Positions 1 to 9,273 are shown, numbered from the stretch's first letter. The stretch: DNA of 64,000 bases from Methanospirillum hungatei (GCF_019263745.1 NZ_CP077107.1:2852001-2916000), one strand, 5' to 3'. Translations and numbers: made by a program. Notes: generated by a model from the sequence alone, not told the origin.

Positions 1-3000
1 AGGTAACCGGCCCGTCAGTTAACCCAAAACTTGTAACCGATACTGCAATTGTAAGTGAGAGGTCTGCAATATTAAGCGGTCATATTACAAATGCCGAACC
101 TGGTGTTGATTATCCGGTTAGTTTTAGGTATGAAGGTGGGGCAACTCCGAAGACAAAAGTTGGTTTATCTATTGTAAATCAAACGAACTCTACATATCGC
201 CATATCCTTACCGAGCTCAGTCCAGGCACAACCTATTACTATCGTGCAGTTCACCGTGATTCTGCGGGTCCTGAAAATCCACATTTAATTGATGCTGATA
301 ATCTTGAGTCATTCGTAATTGGAGGTAGCCCGTCGCCAACCATCACTTCAATCTCTCCCCTATCCGCCCCCAACACCACATTGGTCCAGTTCCGTATCAC
401 CGGCTCCAACTTCCAGTCCGCTCCTCTACCGATTGTGAATCTTTCTAAAACATTTGGAGATGGCCAGATAAACATCACCGGGACGAATATTGCCGTCCTT
501 GATTCCGGGAATATAACCGGCACATTTGATATTACCGGTAGAAGAACAGGAACGTATGATCTGGTTGTCAAGAATGGGGATGGACAGATCGCTGCGAAGA
601 GCGGTTCTTTTGAGGTAACTGGTCAGAGTTCATCTGTCATTGTAAACTCAATCGAACCATCGACTTCTTTTAATGATGATATATATGGATTTATCATTCA
701 TGGTGCTGGGTTCATTGAAGAATCTCTTGTGACGATTGCAAGACCTGGGACCGCTATCACGCGGAGTTGTTTGTATGGCGGTCCTGACACGATCTCTGTA
801 ATATATCACCTCCAGGGTGTTCCTGCAGGGATATACAATGTTACAGTCACTAATCCTGATGGCAAGTTAGGAAAGATGGAGAATGCACTTACTATTGAAG
901 ATAAACCTCCCAAACCTTTAGATTCAAAGTTTATAGCCTCAGTCGCCTCCGGTAAGGTTCCTCTGGAGGTAACATTTTATGATCAGTCTGATGGTAATCC
1001 CACATCATGGCTATGGGAATTTGGCGATGGAATGATCTCCAATGAAAAAAATCCTACCCATACCTATGTCAATACAGGGTATTACACGGTGAACCTGACG
1101 GTAAGTGATGGAACAACCTCTCGAAAATTGTCCCTGCCTGATTACATAATCGGGACTCCGGATGATACAGGAGATAAGTTAAAAATTAATAGTGCCGTCT
1201 CATATGCAGCAGGTACAATAAACACTGACTATTGTGGTAATTCATTGACGTTCATCAATGATGTGTATCAGAATGGGTCAGGGTATGCGTTTGATTCACG
1301 GATTCAGAGTTTTGAGCAGGTAAAAGAGTTATTTAAAAGGGCTAACAGAAATCAGACCCTAATCCCACCGAAAGGATCTGTTGCAATGTATCAATCCGGA
1401 GACATGGCCTTTGCTTTGTCTGAAGGAGACGGGAATGTTATTGGCTGTGATATGAATCAGAAGATCATTCACAGGGGGTATAATCCGAATCCTGAAGGAT
1501 ATATTGGATGGGCGTTTCCGATTATTTCGGCACCGACGGTGCTGTATCCGATAAACAACACTGAGGTCAGCAATGACTTTGAAATGACTTGGAAACATCC
1601 GATTTGGTCTAATCAAACCGATATCAGCCATTATGAAATAAATATACAGGAGGTTTTAATGAGTTCTGATGAAAATGTTGGATTAGCACAAAATTCCTAC
1701 ACAGATATTGTGAATTATCCTGCTAATACTTACAAATTTCTTTTAACTGGTGGAAAGGCCTTTTCACTTAATATTTATACTTGCTATTATAATGGATTCA
1801 AATCAAAAGATGTAACCAAACTGTTCACTACAACTGAAATGGGTGAATGGGTTGAAGTTAATAGTCCGACTGGAGCCTATATTGTTAGGAATCCTATAAT
1901 GATATCGGAATATCAAAATATTCCTCTTGATTTTAATTTTGAAAATGTTCCCGAAAATTTGAACACTAATAACCAATATTTTAAAAATCTTCAAAAAATT
2001 TTAAATTCAAATCCAATTACACAAATATCTGACATAGATTTTTATTATAAAAGACCATCAGAACAGGAGCCCGGCTCTCCGGGTTATGAAACTGATTTAC
2101 TTGGAAGTAAAACTAAGAATTCATTAGAACTATTCAAAAAAATACACTCATTTGATGAAGAAATTGGAATATCTATTCTGGATGTGGAAAAAACACCGAA
2201 AACAATTACGAAGTTAAATGAGAATAAAAATACTTTACAGCATCAGCCTATTAAATTGATTCCAAATGGGTGGGTTATTCAAAATAAATTTGAATTGTTG
2301 AATGGTTACCAACACATTTATGATGTCACTGATAAAACGGATGGATGGATAAAGATCGATGAAATTCAGTCTTCAATTTCTGAAGACAGGGCTGTGCAGG
2401 TAATAAAGGAAGAATCCTCCAGAAAGCCGATTATTAGGGGATTAGTGGAAGAATTAATTCCCATTTTTCTTAAAGCGGGAAGGTCATTTAATTATCCACC
2501 TACCGAATTTCCTACTTATCTCGTAATTGCAAAGATTGCTCAAGAATCATGGATTGTTCATTATGATAATGATTTTATCACAATGGATCCATGGGGTAGG
2601 GGAATCGCTCGCATTGATGCAGATAAATATGTGGGGAAAGCTTTGGGTATTAGATGGTGGAATGATCATGGTGATATTGATACATGTCGGGATTTAGGTT
2701 GTTCTGAGAGCCCATTACCCACAAAAATCGGAGAATCAACCTATTGTCTTTATTGTCCTACTGATAACCCAAATTGTGTATGGGCATCGAGAACGAAGAC
2801 AACTTGTGTAAAAAGATATCCCTCTGATTCATGCGGTGCTGAAAACATTAAAGATCGTTATAATTATCCTGGATGGAGTTGTGAGGCATGTACTCACTTC
2901 TACACAAATACAACACAGGGCATAAGAGCCAACATTGCTGACGGATTGTATGCTTTAAACGATCATTATAAATTAGTGAAAGATGGATATGAAAAGTGTA

Positions 3001-4637
3001 TTAAGTCCGATAATAAGAATATTTGTGTTGGGCAGGAAGAAAAAACTTGTTTTTCATGTGAAGAATTTGCATGGATTTCTGCTTTACAGAGATATAATGG
3101 CTATAAAACCTACCCCGGGACATATTTATGTGATTCTTCAATTGGACTCTGCTATCAATTAAAAAACCGTATTAAGGATTTTTACTACAATAACGGTAAT
3201 TATGATGATTATGAAACAGAAAAAAGTCAGATTGGTGGAAAAACAGTAAAAGAAGCTGCAGATGATTTCGCAAAGCGATTGGAAATTCTTGTAAGTCATT
3301 CTACAGAAATAAAAATGTGGAGTCCGATTGAACCACAAGTTATTGATTCTCTTGGAAGAATGACGGGAATATTAAATGGAGATGTGATTGAGGATATTCC
3401 TTTTTCTATTTATGATCCTGCTTTGGAGAGAATCTGGTTACCTGAAGATAATGACTCAATAATTTACCGCTTTATTGGGACGGAATCAAGTAATTACTCA
3501 CTTTCTATCTCCAGTACAGAATTATTCAACGCATCAGGTATATTAACAAAAAAGAGGGAGGTTCATGAATATTCTATAAATTGGACAATGCTTCAGAAAA
3601 ATGAAACAGGTGTTATGATTAAGATTGATAAAAATGGCGATGGTACTTTTGATACAATTGTATATTCTGATAAACACTGGAACCCTATAAAATCGAATTT
3701 TTCATCAAATATTACTAAAGGTTTTGTACCAACTGCTGTCTCATTTATTGATTTATCAATAAATTCACCCTCTCACTGGTTATGGACATTTGGCGATGGT
3801 ACAAATTCAACTTTACAAAACCCCATTCATATCTATAAAATACCCGGTAATTACACAGTCTCGCTTACGGTTTCAAATGATTTAGGTATTGACACCTCGA
3901 CCCAAATTGATTATATCATGTTAGCACCCTCTAATAATTTCATCACCTCCACCGCCTCCCCGAACGGCACCATCACCCCAGCAGGTTCAATCCCCGTCCC
4001 CGAAGGCTCTGATCAAACTTTCACCATCACCCCAAATCCCGGTTTCTATATCCATGACGTTCAGGTCGACAATCAAACAGTCGGAGCAGTAGCAAAATAC
4101 ATATTCCGCAATGTCACCACAAATCACACCATCCATTCGGATTTCACCGACATCCCTGGCCAGTATGAGATCAACGCCACAGCAGATTCCTGGTCAATTG
4201 TGTATCCATCTGGTAACATATCATACCCGGTGGGAACAAATAAGACCTATATCACCCAGCCAAAACCCGGAGCTGACCTGGTAGACGTAGTCGTAGATGA
4301 TGAATCAGAGGGAGCGATTAAAACCCGACCATTCACAAATATCTCTTCAGACCACCGGATGGCAACAGAAGGAACCCCATCACCAGGTCAGATCCACGTC
4401 TCCTTCAATGCCACTCCGACAACTGGCACCCCTCCACTTGAGGTTTCATTCAGGGATCAGTCCATTGGTGATCCAATATCGTGGTATTGGCAGTTTGGTG
4501 ACGGGGGGATCTCATCAGATAAAGATCCCGTTCACCAGTATAAAATTCCAGGGATATTCACCGTCTCTCTCCGAGCATATAATAATCAAACTGCAGGGTA
4601 TCAAGTGATGAATAATTTTATCCAAGTAAAAGGGTAG
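1..4637 (+). CDS. Giant modular surface protein (PKD/TIG/InlB-like repeats), 5' end outside window
   Basis: The frame is open from base 3 to the stop at 4635-4637, giving at least 1544 residues; the true start lies left of the window. Counting from base 3, I see a fibronectin-III-like end (GTTYYYRAV, about residue 80), two IPT/TIG-like blocks (about 116-300), a PKD domain (308-375, WLWEFGDG), a long AT-rich centre, a second PKD (about 1240-1306, WLWTFGDG), two InlB-B-like repeats (about 1312-1457) and a third PKD (about 1465-1544, WYWQFGDG) at the very C-terminus. The centre (bases about 2500-3180) holds some 15 cysteines and motifs resembling a lysozyme/SLT fold. Such repeats are typical of exported methanogen surface proteins. 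There is no C-terminal membrane anchor, so secretion or attachment must depend on the missing N-terminus. Cell-surface adhesion or wall remodelling is inference. Confidence 0.85.
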   Translation, partial: VTGPSVNPKLVTDTAIVSERSAILSGHITNAEPGVDYPVSFRYEGGATPKTKVGLSIVNQTNSTYRHILTELSPGTTYYYRAVHRDSAGPENPHLIDADNLESFVIGGSPSPTITSISPLSAPNTTLVQFRITGSNFQSAPLPIVNLSKTFGDGQINITGTNIAVLDSGNITGTFDITGRRTGTYDLVVKNGDGQIAAKSGSFEVTGQSSSVIVNSIEPSTSFNDDIYGFIIHGAGFIEESLVTIARPGTAITRSCLYGGPDTISVIYHLQGVPAGIYNVTVTNPDGKLGKMENALTIEDKPPKPLDSKFIASVASGKVPLEVTFYDQSDGNPTSWLWEFGDGMISNEKNPTHTYVNTGYYTVNLTVSDGTTSRKLSLPDYIIGTPDDTGDKLKINSAVSYAAGTINTDYCGNSLTFINDVYQNGSGYAFDSRIQSFEQVKELFKRANRNQTLIPPKGSVAMYQSGDMAFALSEGDGNVIGCDMNQKIIHRGYNPNPEGYIGWAFPIISAPTVLYPINNTEVSNDFEMTWKHPIWSNQTDISHYEINIQEVLMSSDENVGLAQNSYTDIVNYPANTYKFLLTGGKAFSLNIYTCYYNGFKSKDVTKLFTTTEMGEWVEVNSPTGAYIVRNPIMISEYQNIPLDFNFENVPENLNTNNQYFKNLQKILNSNPITQISDIDFYYKRPSEQEPGSPGYETDLLGSKTKNSLELFKKIHSFDEEIGISILDVEKTPKTITKLNENKNTLQHQPIKLIPNGWVIQNKFELLNGYQHIYDVTDKTDGWIKIDEIQSSISEDRAVQVIKEESSRKPIIRGLVEELIPIFLKAGRSFNYPPTEFPTYLVIAKIAQESWIVHYDNDFITMDPWGRGIARIDADKYVGKALGIRWWNDHGDIDTCRDLGCSESPLPTKIGESTYCLYCPTDNPNCVWASRTKTTCVKRYPSDSCGAENIKDRYNYPGWSCEACTHFYTNTTQGIRANIADGLYALNDHYKLVKDGYEKCIKSDNKNICVGQEEKTCFSCEEFAWISALQRYNGYKTYPGTYLCDSSIGLCYQLKNRIKDFYYNNGNYDDYETEKSQIGGKTVKEAADDFAKRLEILVSHSTEIKMWSPIEPQVIDSLGRMTGILNGDVIEDIPFSIYDPALERIWLPEDNDSIIYRFIGTESSNYSLSISSTELFNASGILTKKREVHEYSINWTMLQKNETGVMIKIDKNGDGTFDTIVYSDKHWNPIKSNFSSNITKGFVPTAVSFIDLSINSPSHWLWTFGDGTNSTLQNPIHIYKIPGNYTVSLTVSNDLGIDTSTQIDYIMLAPSNNFITSTASPNGTITPAGSIPVPEGSDQTFTITPNPGFYIHDVQVDNQTVGAVAKYIFRNVTTNHTIHSDFTDIPGQYEINATADSWSIVYPSGNISYPVGTNKTYITQPKPGADLVDVVVDDESEGAIKTRPFTNISSDHRMATEGTPSPGQIHVSFNATPTTGTPPLEVSFRDQSIGDPISWYWQFGDGGISSDKDPVHQYKIPGIFTVSLRAYNNQTAGYQVMNNFIQVKG

Positions 4638-4752
4638 TGTCGAGGTTTCATAATTGGCACATATCCCTTTTTTTCTTGAATCCATAATATATGGGCAGAA
4701 CTATTCCAAAAAACAATTAATTGATTCAGCTTGATGATATTCAATATACTAT

Positions 4753-4764
4753 ACTTAAATAATA
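4753..4764 (+). promoter_or_regulatory. TATA-like promoter element before the 55-aa gene
   Basis: The AT-rich box ACTTAAATAATA lies about 47-58 bases before the ATG at 4811, in an otherwise gene-free stretch after the surface protein. A start of transcription about 25 bases downstream would give a leader of about 25 bases containing the GGTGAT ribosome binding site. This is by eye only. Confidence 0.4.
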
Positions 4765-4810
4765 TGTGATAGTAAAAGGACACTGTTACGTATGATACGG
4801 GGTGATTGTT

Positions 4811-4978
4811 ATGGCTGTACCAGACATGAAAAAGATCCTCGAGCTCAAGCAGATTGCTATGAAGAGATGTGAGGATCGGATACTTGAAGCCGCTAGCCGT
4901 CCGCCCTGTAAAAAGAAGCTGGAAGATGCTGAAAGTTATGGTATGACACGACGGATGAAAAGTAAATACGGGCTGTGA
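4811..4978 (+). CDS. Small charged protein, 55 aa, unknown function
   Basis: ATG at 4811 is preceded by a strong archaeal ribosome binding site, GGGGTGAT (4799-4806), four bases before the start. The product is basic and probably helical, beginning MAVPDMKKILELKQ, with two cysteines (C20 and C33) and a Lys/Arg-rich C-terminus ending in MKSKYGL. I do not recognise a family. It lies 89 bases before ahaH on the same strand and could be co-transcribed with the ATP synthase, although a stem-loop with a T-rich loop (4979-5006) separates them. The evidence for coding is the ribosome binding site, the own promoter-like box and the clean frame. No function is assigned. Confidence 0.55.
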   Translation: MAVPDMKKILELKQIAMKRCEDRILEAASRPPCKKKLEDAESYGMTRRMKSKYGL

Positions 4979-5067
4979 TCTGGCCTGGTTTATTTTAATA
5001 GCCAGAGGCTGCTTACAAAGCAACTCAAACCGGTGACACACAGATCCTCATCATAACAGGGATAAGT

Positions 5068-5385
5068 ATGGAGACAGAACATTCACTGCTGGACCAGATA
5101 TCACGAAAAGAAGCTGAGCTCAAAGAGCAATGTGATGTCGTCTGTAAAGAAGCAGAAACCCGAATCCATGATGCTCGAGTCAAGGCGCGGAATTTGAGGG
5201 AAGAAGCAGAAAAGAAAGGAGCAGAAGAAGCATCCAGGTATATGAAGGAAGGTCTTTCTAAACTGTCCGAGGAAATTTCTTCTATTCACCTGGCTGGAGA
5301 AAAAGAGGCAGAAGAGATTCTCAAAAAAGGGGAAAAAAAGGTTGATGGTGCAGTAAAACAGATCGTCGAAATGGTTCTGGGGTAA
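5068..5385 (+). CDS. ahaH: A-type ATP synthase subunit H (peripheral stalk)
   Basis: First gene of the nine-gene ATP synthase operon. The 105-residue product is almost entirely a charged Glu/Lys/Ala coiled coil, as expected for AhaH, which pairs with AhaE to form the peripheral stalks holding the A3B3 head to the membrane stator. It has no membrane segment. The stop is followed after one base by the ahaI start, implying translational coupling. The length matches the family (about 100-110 aa), and the assignment rests on size, composition and invariant position before ahaI. Confidence 0.9.
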   Translation: METEHSLLDQISRKEAELKEQCDVVCKEAETRIHDARVKARNLREEAEKKGAEEASRYMKEGLSKLSEEISSIHLAGEKEAEEILKKGEKKVDGAVKQIVEMVLG

Positions 5386-5386
5386 T

Positions 5387-7300
5387 ATGCTGCAAAAGAT
5401 GAAACAGATCCTGGTGGTTGGTCCAAAAAAGGACTATCAAAGAATAGTTGATGTACTGTACCAGGCAGGTTCTCTTCATCTTGAGGATGCAAAAAATGAA
5501 CGCCTGGAGACCATGGAAATTGCTCCGCTTGATACTTTTAACCCTGAAGAAATCACGTCTCTATTAATTCGGATAAAGGGCCAGCTCCAGATCCTGACAC
5601 CAACGGATTCTAAGAAGGCTCAAAAAAGTCCTCTTATAGAAAAATACGCAGGCCTTTCTTATAATGAATTGTCCATTACGGCAACAGAAGTCTGTGATTC
5701 TCTCGAAGAACGGCTTCGGACTCTTGAGACCAGAAAAGGGGATCTTGATGTCAGGTACACAACCCTTGCAAGGTATGAAAAGATCATCAAAAAGATATCT
5801 CCACTCGAGCAACAACTTCCCACCCTTGAAGGATTTGAAGTCACCATTTTAATCATTCAAAAAGAATTCGAATCAGTCCTTGAGATTATTCATCCGTTTT
5901 TATCCGAAATAACCAGAAACCAATTTGAATTCATCAGTGCAGATCTTGATGACAAAAATATCGCGGTAATTACGGTATTCAGTAAAAAATATGCAGGTAA
6001 GGTTCATGATTTTCTCTATTCAAAGAACGTAAATGAAGTGCGGATTCCCCAGGAGTATACAAACATGCCCCTGGAGAAGGCACTGGCCCTTATTGCAGCA
6101 GATAAAAAAGCAATTATAGATGAAATTGCTGAAATAGAAAAAAGGATCAAGGAAATCTCTGTAGTATGGTATGCTGATCTCTTCACTCTGAAAACATTAC
6201 TCACTAACTTTCTTGAGGAGACCTCTGCATATTCTCACTTTGGTCAGACAGATTATACTTTTGTGGTAAAGGGATGGATACCACAGAAATATCTGCCTGC
6301 AACGAAAAAGGCGCTCAAAAGTAATTTTGATGAATCAGTGGTGGTAACTGAGCTCCCGTACGATCCAGCAGTTTTTGATAATGCCCCGGTGTATTTTGAT
6401 AATCCATTCTGGGCAAAACCATTCGAGTTCTTCATGAACCTGGTTCAACCCCCGCAATATCGTGAGATTGATCCCACACCACTTATTGCCATCTTCTTTC
6501 CCCTCTTTTTCGGACTCATCGTGGGTGATATCGGATATGGGATGGTAATTTTATGTTTCAGTCTTTTTGTCCGGTATAAATTTTCTCATATCGGGTGGCT
6601 AAAACAACTCATGGGAATCCTCATAATATCTTCTATTCCTACGATTATTTTTGGGTACATATTTGGGGAGTTTTTTGGAGATCTTGGCGAGCACATGGGC
6701 TGGCTTCACCCACTTACCATTTTTGGCATCACCTGGAACCGGATTGAATCAATCATTCCACTCCTCCTCCTGACAATAGGGATAGGCGTATTTCATGTAT
6801 TTTTTGGCTTGTCTCTTGGTATTTTGAATGCTCTCCGGCACCACAAGAAAAAGCACGCTATTGAGAAGATCGGTATGTTAGGCCTCGTGTCCGGGATTCT
6901 TCTTCTATTGGGTTCTTATGCCGGGCATATCCCGAAATCAGTGTTATTTCTGATCATTGCTTTGATGCTAATCTCAATCGGGTGCCTGATATACGGCGGT
7001 GGCAGTCGGGGAGTTATCGAAGTGATGGGAACAATTGGCAATATTATGTCATATGCCCGTCTGATGGCTATCGGGCTTGCCTCGGTGATACTGGCATTAG
7101 TTGCTAACCGGCTTTCGCATGAAATTGGTATCTTCATTGTGGGTATTATTGTTGCAATTCTCCTTCATGCATTAAACATTCTTCTTGCCATGTTTAGTCC
7201 ATCTATTCATTCCCTTAGATTACATGTGGTGGAGTTCTTCTCGAAATTTTATGAAGGAGGAGGTAATCCTTACAAACCATTTGGAAAAGAGCGACTCTAA
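5387..7300 (+). CDS. ahaI: A-type ATP synthase subunit I (membrane stator, a-subunit)
   Basis: The 637-residue protein has a soluble N-terminal half with helical hairpins (to about residue 330) and a C-terminal half with about seven to eight membrane helices, the V-type subunit a layout. The conserved arginine needed for ion translocation is visible in the segment IGNIMSYARLMAIG near residue 550. It forms the ion half-channels beside the AhaK ring. The start ATG (5387) directly follows the ahaH stop. A short T-run (7306-7311) and a new TATA box lie downstream before ahaK. Confidence 0.95.
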   Translation: MLQKMKQILVVGPKKDYQRIVDVLYQAGSLHLEDAKNERLETMEIAPLDTFNPEEITSLLIRIKGQLQILTPTDSKKAQKSPLIEKYAGLSYNELSITATEVCDSLEERLRTLETRKGDLDVRYTTLARYEKIIKKISPLEQQLPTLEGFEVTILIIQKEFESVLEIIHPFLSEITRNQFEFISADLDDKNIAVITVFSKKYAGKVHDFLYSKNVNEVRIPQEYTNMPLEKALALIAADKKAIIDEIAEIEKRIKEISVVWYADLFTLKTLLTNFLEETSAYSHFGQTDYTFVVKGWIPQKYLPATKKALKSNFDESVVVTELPYDPAVFDNAPVYFDNPFWAKPFEFFMNLVQPPQYREIDPTPLIAIFFPLFFGLIVGDIGYGMVILCFSLFVRYKFSHIGWLKQLMGILIISSIPTIIFGYIFGEFFGDLGEHMGWLHPLTIFGITWNRIESIIPLLLLTIGIGVFHVFFGLSLGILNALRHHKKKHAIEKIGMLGLVSGILLLLGSYAGHIPKSVLFLIIALMLISIGCLIYGGGSRGVIEVMGTIGNIMSYARLMAIGLASVILALVANRLSHEIGIFIVGIIVAILLHALNILLAMFSPSIHSLRLHVVEFFSKFYEGGGNPYKPFGKERL

Positions 7301-7340
7301 AACCATTTTTTCTATCTTCTTTTGTGACGGACAAATCACA

Positions 7341-7353
7341 ATATATAAATATA
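7341..7353 (+). promoter_or_regulatory. Internal promoter (TATA box) before ahaK
   Basis: ATATATAAATATA sits in the 83-base gap between ahaI and ahaK, just after a T-rich stretch (7306-7323) that could terminate or attenuate transcription. The expected start, about 25 bases downstream, falls just before the GGAGGT ribosome binding site at 7374-7379. An extra promoter would suit the proteolipid, which is needed in many copies per complex. Position and sequence are seen; activity is inferred. Confidence 0.55.
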
Positions 7354-7383
7354 CACAGGATAAGGTAATCGTTGGAGGTTATC

Positions 7384-7602
7384 ATGACAGGTTGGGAAGT
7401 CCCTATTGGTGCTGCAATTGCCTTTGCTGGAGGAGCAATTGCAACTGGAATCGCCCAGTCAAAGATTGGAGCAGCCGGAGCAGGAACTGTAGCCGAACGT
7501 CCGGAGTCCGCAGGTATTGTCATCGTTCTGGAGGCTATTCCTGAAACACTGGTCATTTTGGGTTTTGTAGTGGCCGCTATGATCATCATCATGGTTGAAT
7601 AA
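7384..7602 (+). CDS. ahaK: A-type ATP synthase subunit K (c-ring proteolipid)
   Basis: A two-helix hairpin of 72 residues forming the rotor ring. I choose ATG 7384 because GGAGGT (7374-7379) is placed correctly for it; an upstream in-frame TTG at 7372 would overlap that ribosome binding site. Helix 1 contains Q25 (GIAQSKIG). Helix 2 contains P53-E54-T55 with the ion-binding carboxylate E54. A glutamine in helix 1 combined with Glu-Thr in helix 2 resembles the coordination set of sodium-binding c-subunits, so Na+ coupling is possible but not proven. It is a single hairpin, with no duplication or fusion. Confidence 0.95.
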   Translation: MTGWEVPIGAAIAFAGGAIATGIAQSKIGAAGAGTVAERPESAGIVIVLEAIPETLVILGFVVAAMIIIMVE

Positions 7603-7637
7603 TCAACCAGGTACCGTTGTACAGAAGGTGAATAGCA

Positions 7638-8231
7638 ATGGCATATGAAGACCTTATCAAGTCCATAGAGTCTGCGGCGGATGAAAAAAATCGGGAGGTT
7701 CTCCGGGATGCTGATCGGGAAATAGAGGCAATTCTTCGGGAAACCGAAACTGAACTCTCGGCTATCCATGCTCAGTACCTGGAGAAAGCAAAACGAGATC
7801 TGGCTCTTGAATCTAACCGACAAAAATTTCTTGCAAAACAGGAAGTTAAACGAAAGGTAAGTTCCGTCAGACAACAACTCATACATGAGGCTATTGATAA
7901 ATCGTTGCAGAACATGGCCAATATAAGGTCTGACTCGATGTATGCCTCTTTATATGAGCGTCTTGTTGATGAGGTTATCCGGTCACTTGCCGGAGAACAG
8001 ATAGTTCTTCATATTGATCCAGCTGATGCAACGTTATGTGAAAAAGTCCTTCACAAAAACGGCCTTGATTATCGCATTGAAAAGGATTTGCGGACCATTG
8101 GTGGTTTGTGTGGAACATCTGCAGATGGCAAAATCCGTGCTGATAATACCCTGGAAACCAGGTTATCAAAAATTCAGGAACAATCAACCCTTGAGATCAT
8201 CACCCTGATTCTTGGAGGTCCTGATGGATAA
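7638..8231 (+). CDS. ahaE: A-type ATP synthase subunit E (peripheral stalk)
   Basis: The 197-residue product has a long charged N-terminal helix (about residues 1-90) for pairing with AhaH and a globular C-terminal domain (about 100-197) that docks on the A3B3 head. GGTGAAT just before ATG 7638 serves as ribosome binding site. The end of the gene contains the GGAGGTC ribosome binding site of ahaC, and the two frames overlap by 8 bases, indicating coupled translation. Length and position are standard for the family. Confidence 0.93.
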   Translation: MAYEDLIKSIESAADEKNREVLRDADREIEAILRETETELSAIHAQYLEKAKRDLALESNRQKFLAKQEVKRKVSSVRQQLIHEAIDKSLQNMANIRSDSMYASLYERLVDEVIRSLAGEQIVLHIDPADATLCEKVLHKNGLDYRIEKDLRTIGGLCGTSADGKIRADNTLETRLSKIQEQSTLEIITLILGGPDG

Positions 8232-9273
8232 CGGCTATGTGAATGCCCGAATCAGGGGTATGTATTCACGGCTGCTTGATAAAGGGAGCCTGAGCAATTT
8301 AATTTTAAAACCTGATATTTCTAGCCTGATTACAGCTCTTGAAGAAACGACATATCGGGAAGATTTGGAACGTGCTCTTGTTGGAAAACCAGGTTTATCT
8401 GGGATAGAAGATGCTCTCAGACAGAATCTCATCAGGACGATTCAAAAAATAGCACGGTTTTTAGAAGGGGAAAAGGGAGAGCGATATATTAAAATCTTCT
8501 CATCCCGGTGGGATATTCATAATCTTAAAACAATTCTCCGGGGAAAGAGGATCTATGTTCCTTCCATGCAAATCCAGGAAAACCTGGTTCCTGCTGGAGA
8601 ATTTGATGAGTCGCTTCTTACCGAACTTTTAAAGCAGCCGGATATAAAAGGCGTTATTGATCTTCTTGCAACTTGGGATGTTCCTTATGCTTCTCCTCTT
8701 ACCACTGCATTTCCGGAGTATTCCCGTGTATCGGATCTTATCATTCTAGAAAATGCACTTGATCAGTTTTATTATGAGCAGGCCCGTTCCCTTGTGAGTG
8801 GTAAATCTGAAGATGAACGTATTATCCGTGATTTAATTGCAACCGAGATAGATCTTATAAACCTTAAGTCTGTGTTGATGATTGTCAGGGATAATATCGA
8901 TACAGAGGATGCAGATCAGATTCTTATCGAAGGAGGCAGGGTATTTGATCGCAAAAAACTCCGGGTTATGCTGGACCTTGGGTCAGTACCCAGTGTTGTT
9001 GAATTCCTTGAAGAAACTCCATACCGTTTTTTGAGTGATTTACGAAGCACTGAAGGTGATAACCTCAAAATATCTGCGTATCAGCATCTCCTTGATGAAT
9101 ACCTGATTCGGCATGCTATCAGGTTGTACCGGGGCGATCCTCTTTCTGTTACGATTGTAATTGGGTATATGTGGGCTAAATATACCGAAATTATGAATTT
9201 GCGGATAATTGCACGATGTAAAAATGCTCTGATCCCTCCAGAAGATATGGAGGCGGAGATGGTGTATGTATAA
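8224..9273 (+). CDS. ahaC: A-type ATP synthase subunit C (rotor, d-subunit type)
   Basis: A 349-residue, largely helical soluble protein of the V-type d/AhaC family, the funnel that connects the central shaft (AhaD/AhaF) to the AhaK ring. ATG 8224 is chosen because GGAGGTC at 8214-8220 is a good ribosome binding site for it; the upstream TTG at 8212 overlaps that site. It overlaps ahaE by 8 bases and ahaF by 8 bases. The length fits the family. Confidence 0.93.
   Translation: MDNGYVNARIRGMYSRLLDKGSLSNLILKPDISSLITALEETTYREDLERALVGKPGLSGIEDALRQNLIRTIQKIARFLEGEKGERYIKIFSSRWDIHNLKTILRGKRIYVPSMQIQENLVPAGEFDESLLTELLKQPDIKGVIDLLATWDVPYASPLTTAFPEYSRVSDLIILENALDQFYYEQARSLVSGKSEDERIIRDLIATEIDLINLKSVLMIVRDNIDTEDADQILIEGGRVFDRKKLRVMLDLGSVPSVVEFLEETPYRFLSDLRSTEGDNLKISAYQHLLDEYLIRHAIRLYRGDPLSVTIVIGYMWAKYTEIMNLRIIARCKNALIPPEDMEAEMVYV

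Noticed and set aside
381-383. TTG at 381 as the start of the giant surface protein
   Set aside because: The frame is open leftwards to the window edge and encodes a fibronectin-III-like stretch there, so this TTG is internal.
4601-5041. 146-codon minus-strand open frame after the surface gene
   Set aside because: It runs antisense over the promoter and the 55-aa gene, which has a strong ribosome binding site; its product has no recognisable pattern.
7215-7886. 223-codon minus-strand open frame across ahaI-ahaK-ahaE
   Set aside because: Antisense to three clear ATP synthase genes; a codon-bias shadow.
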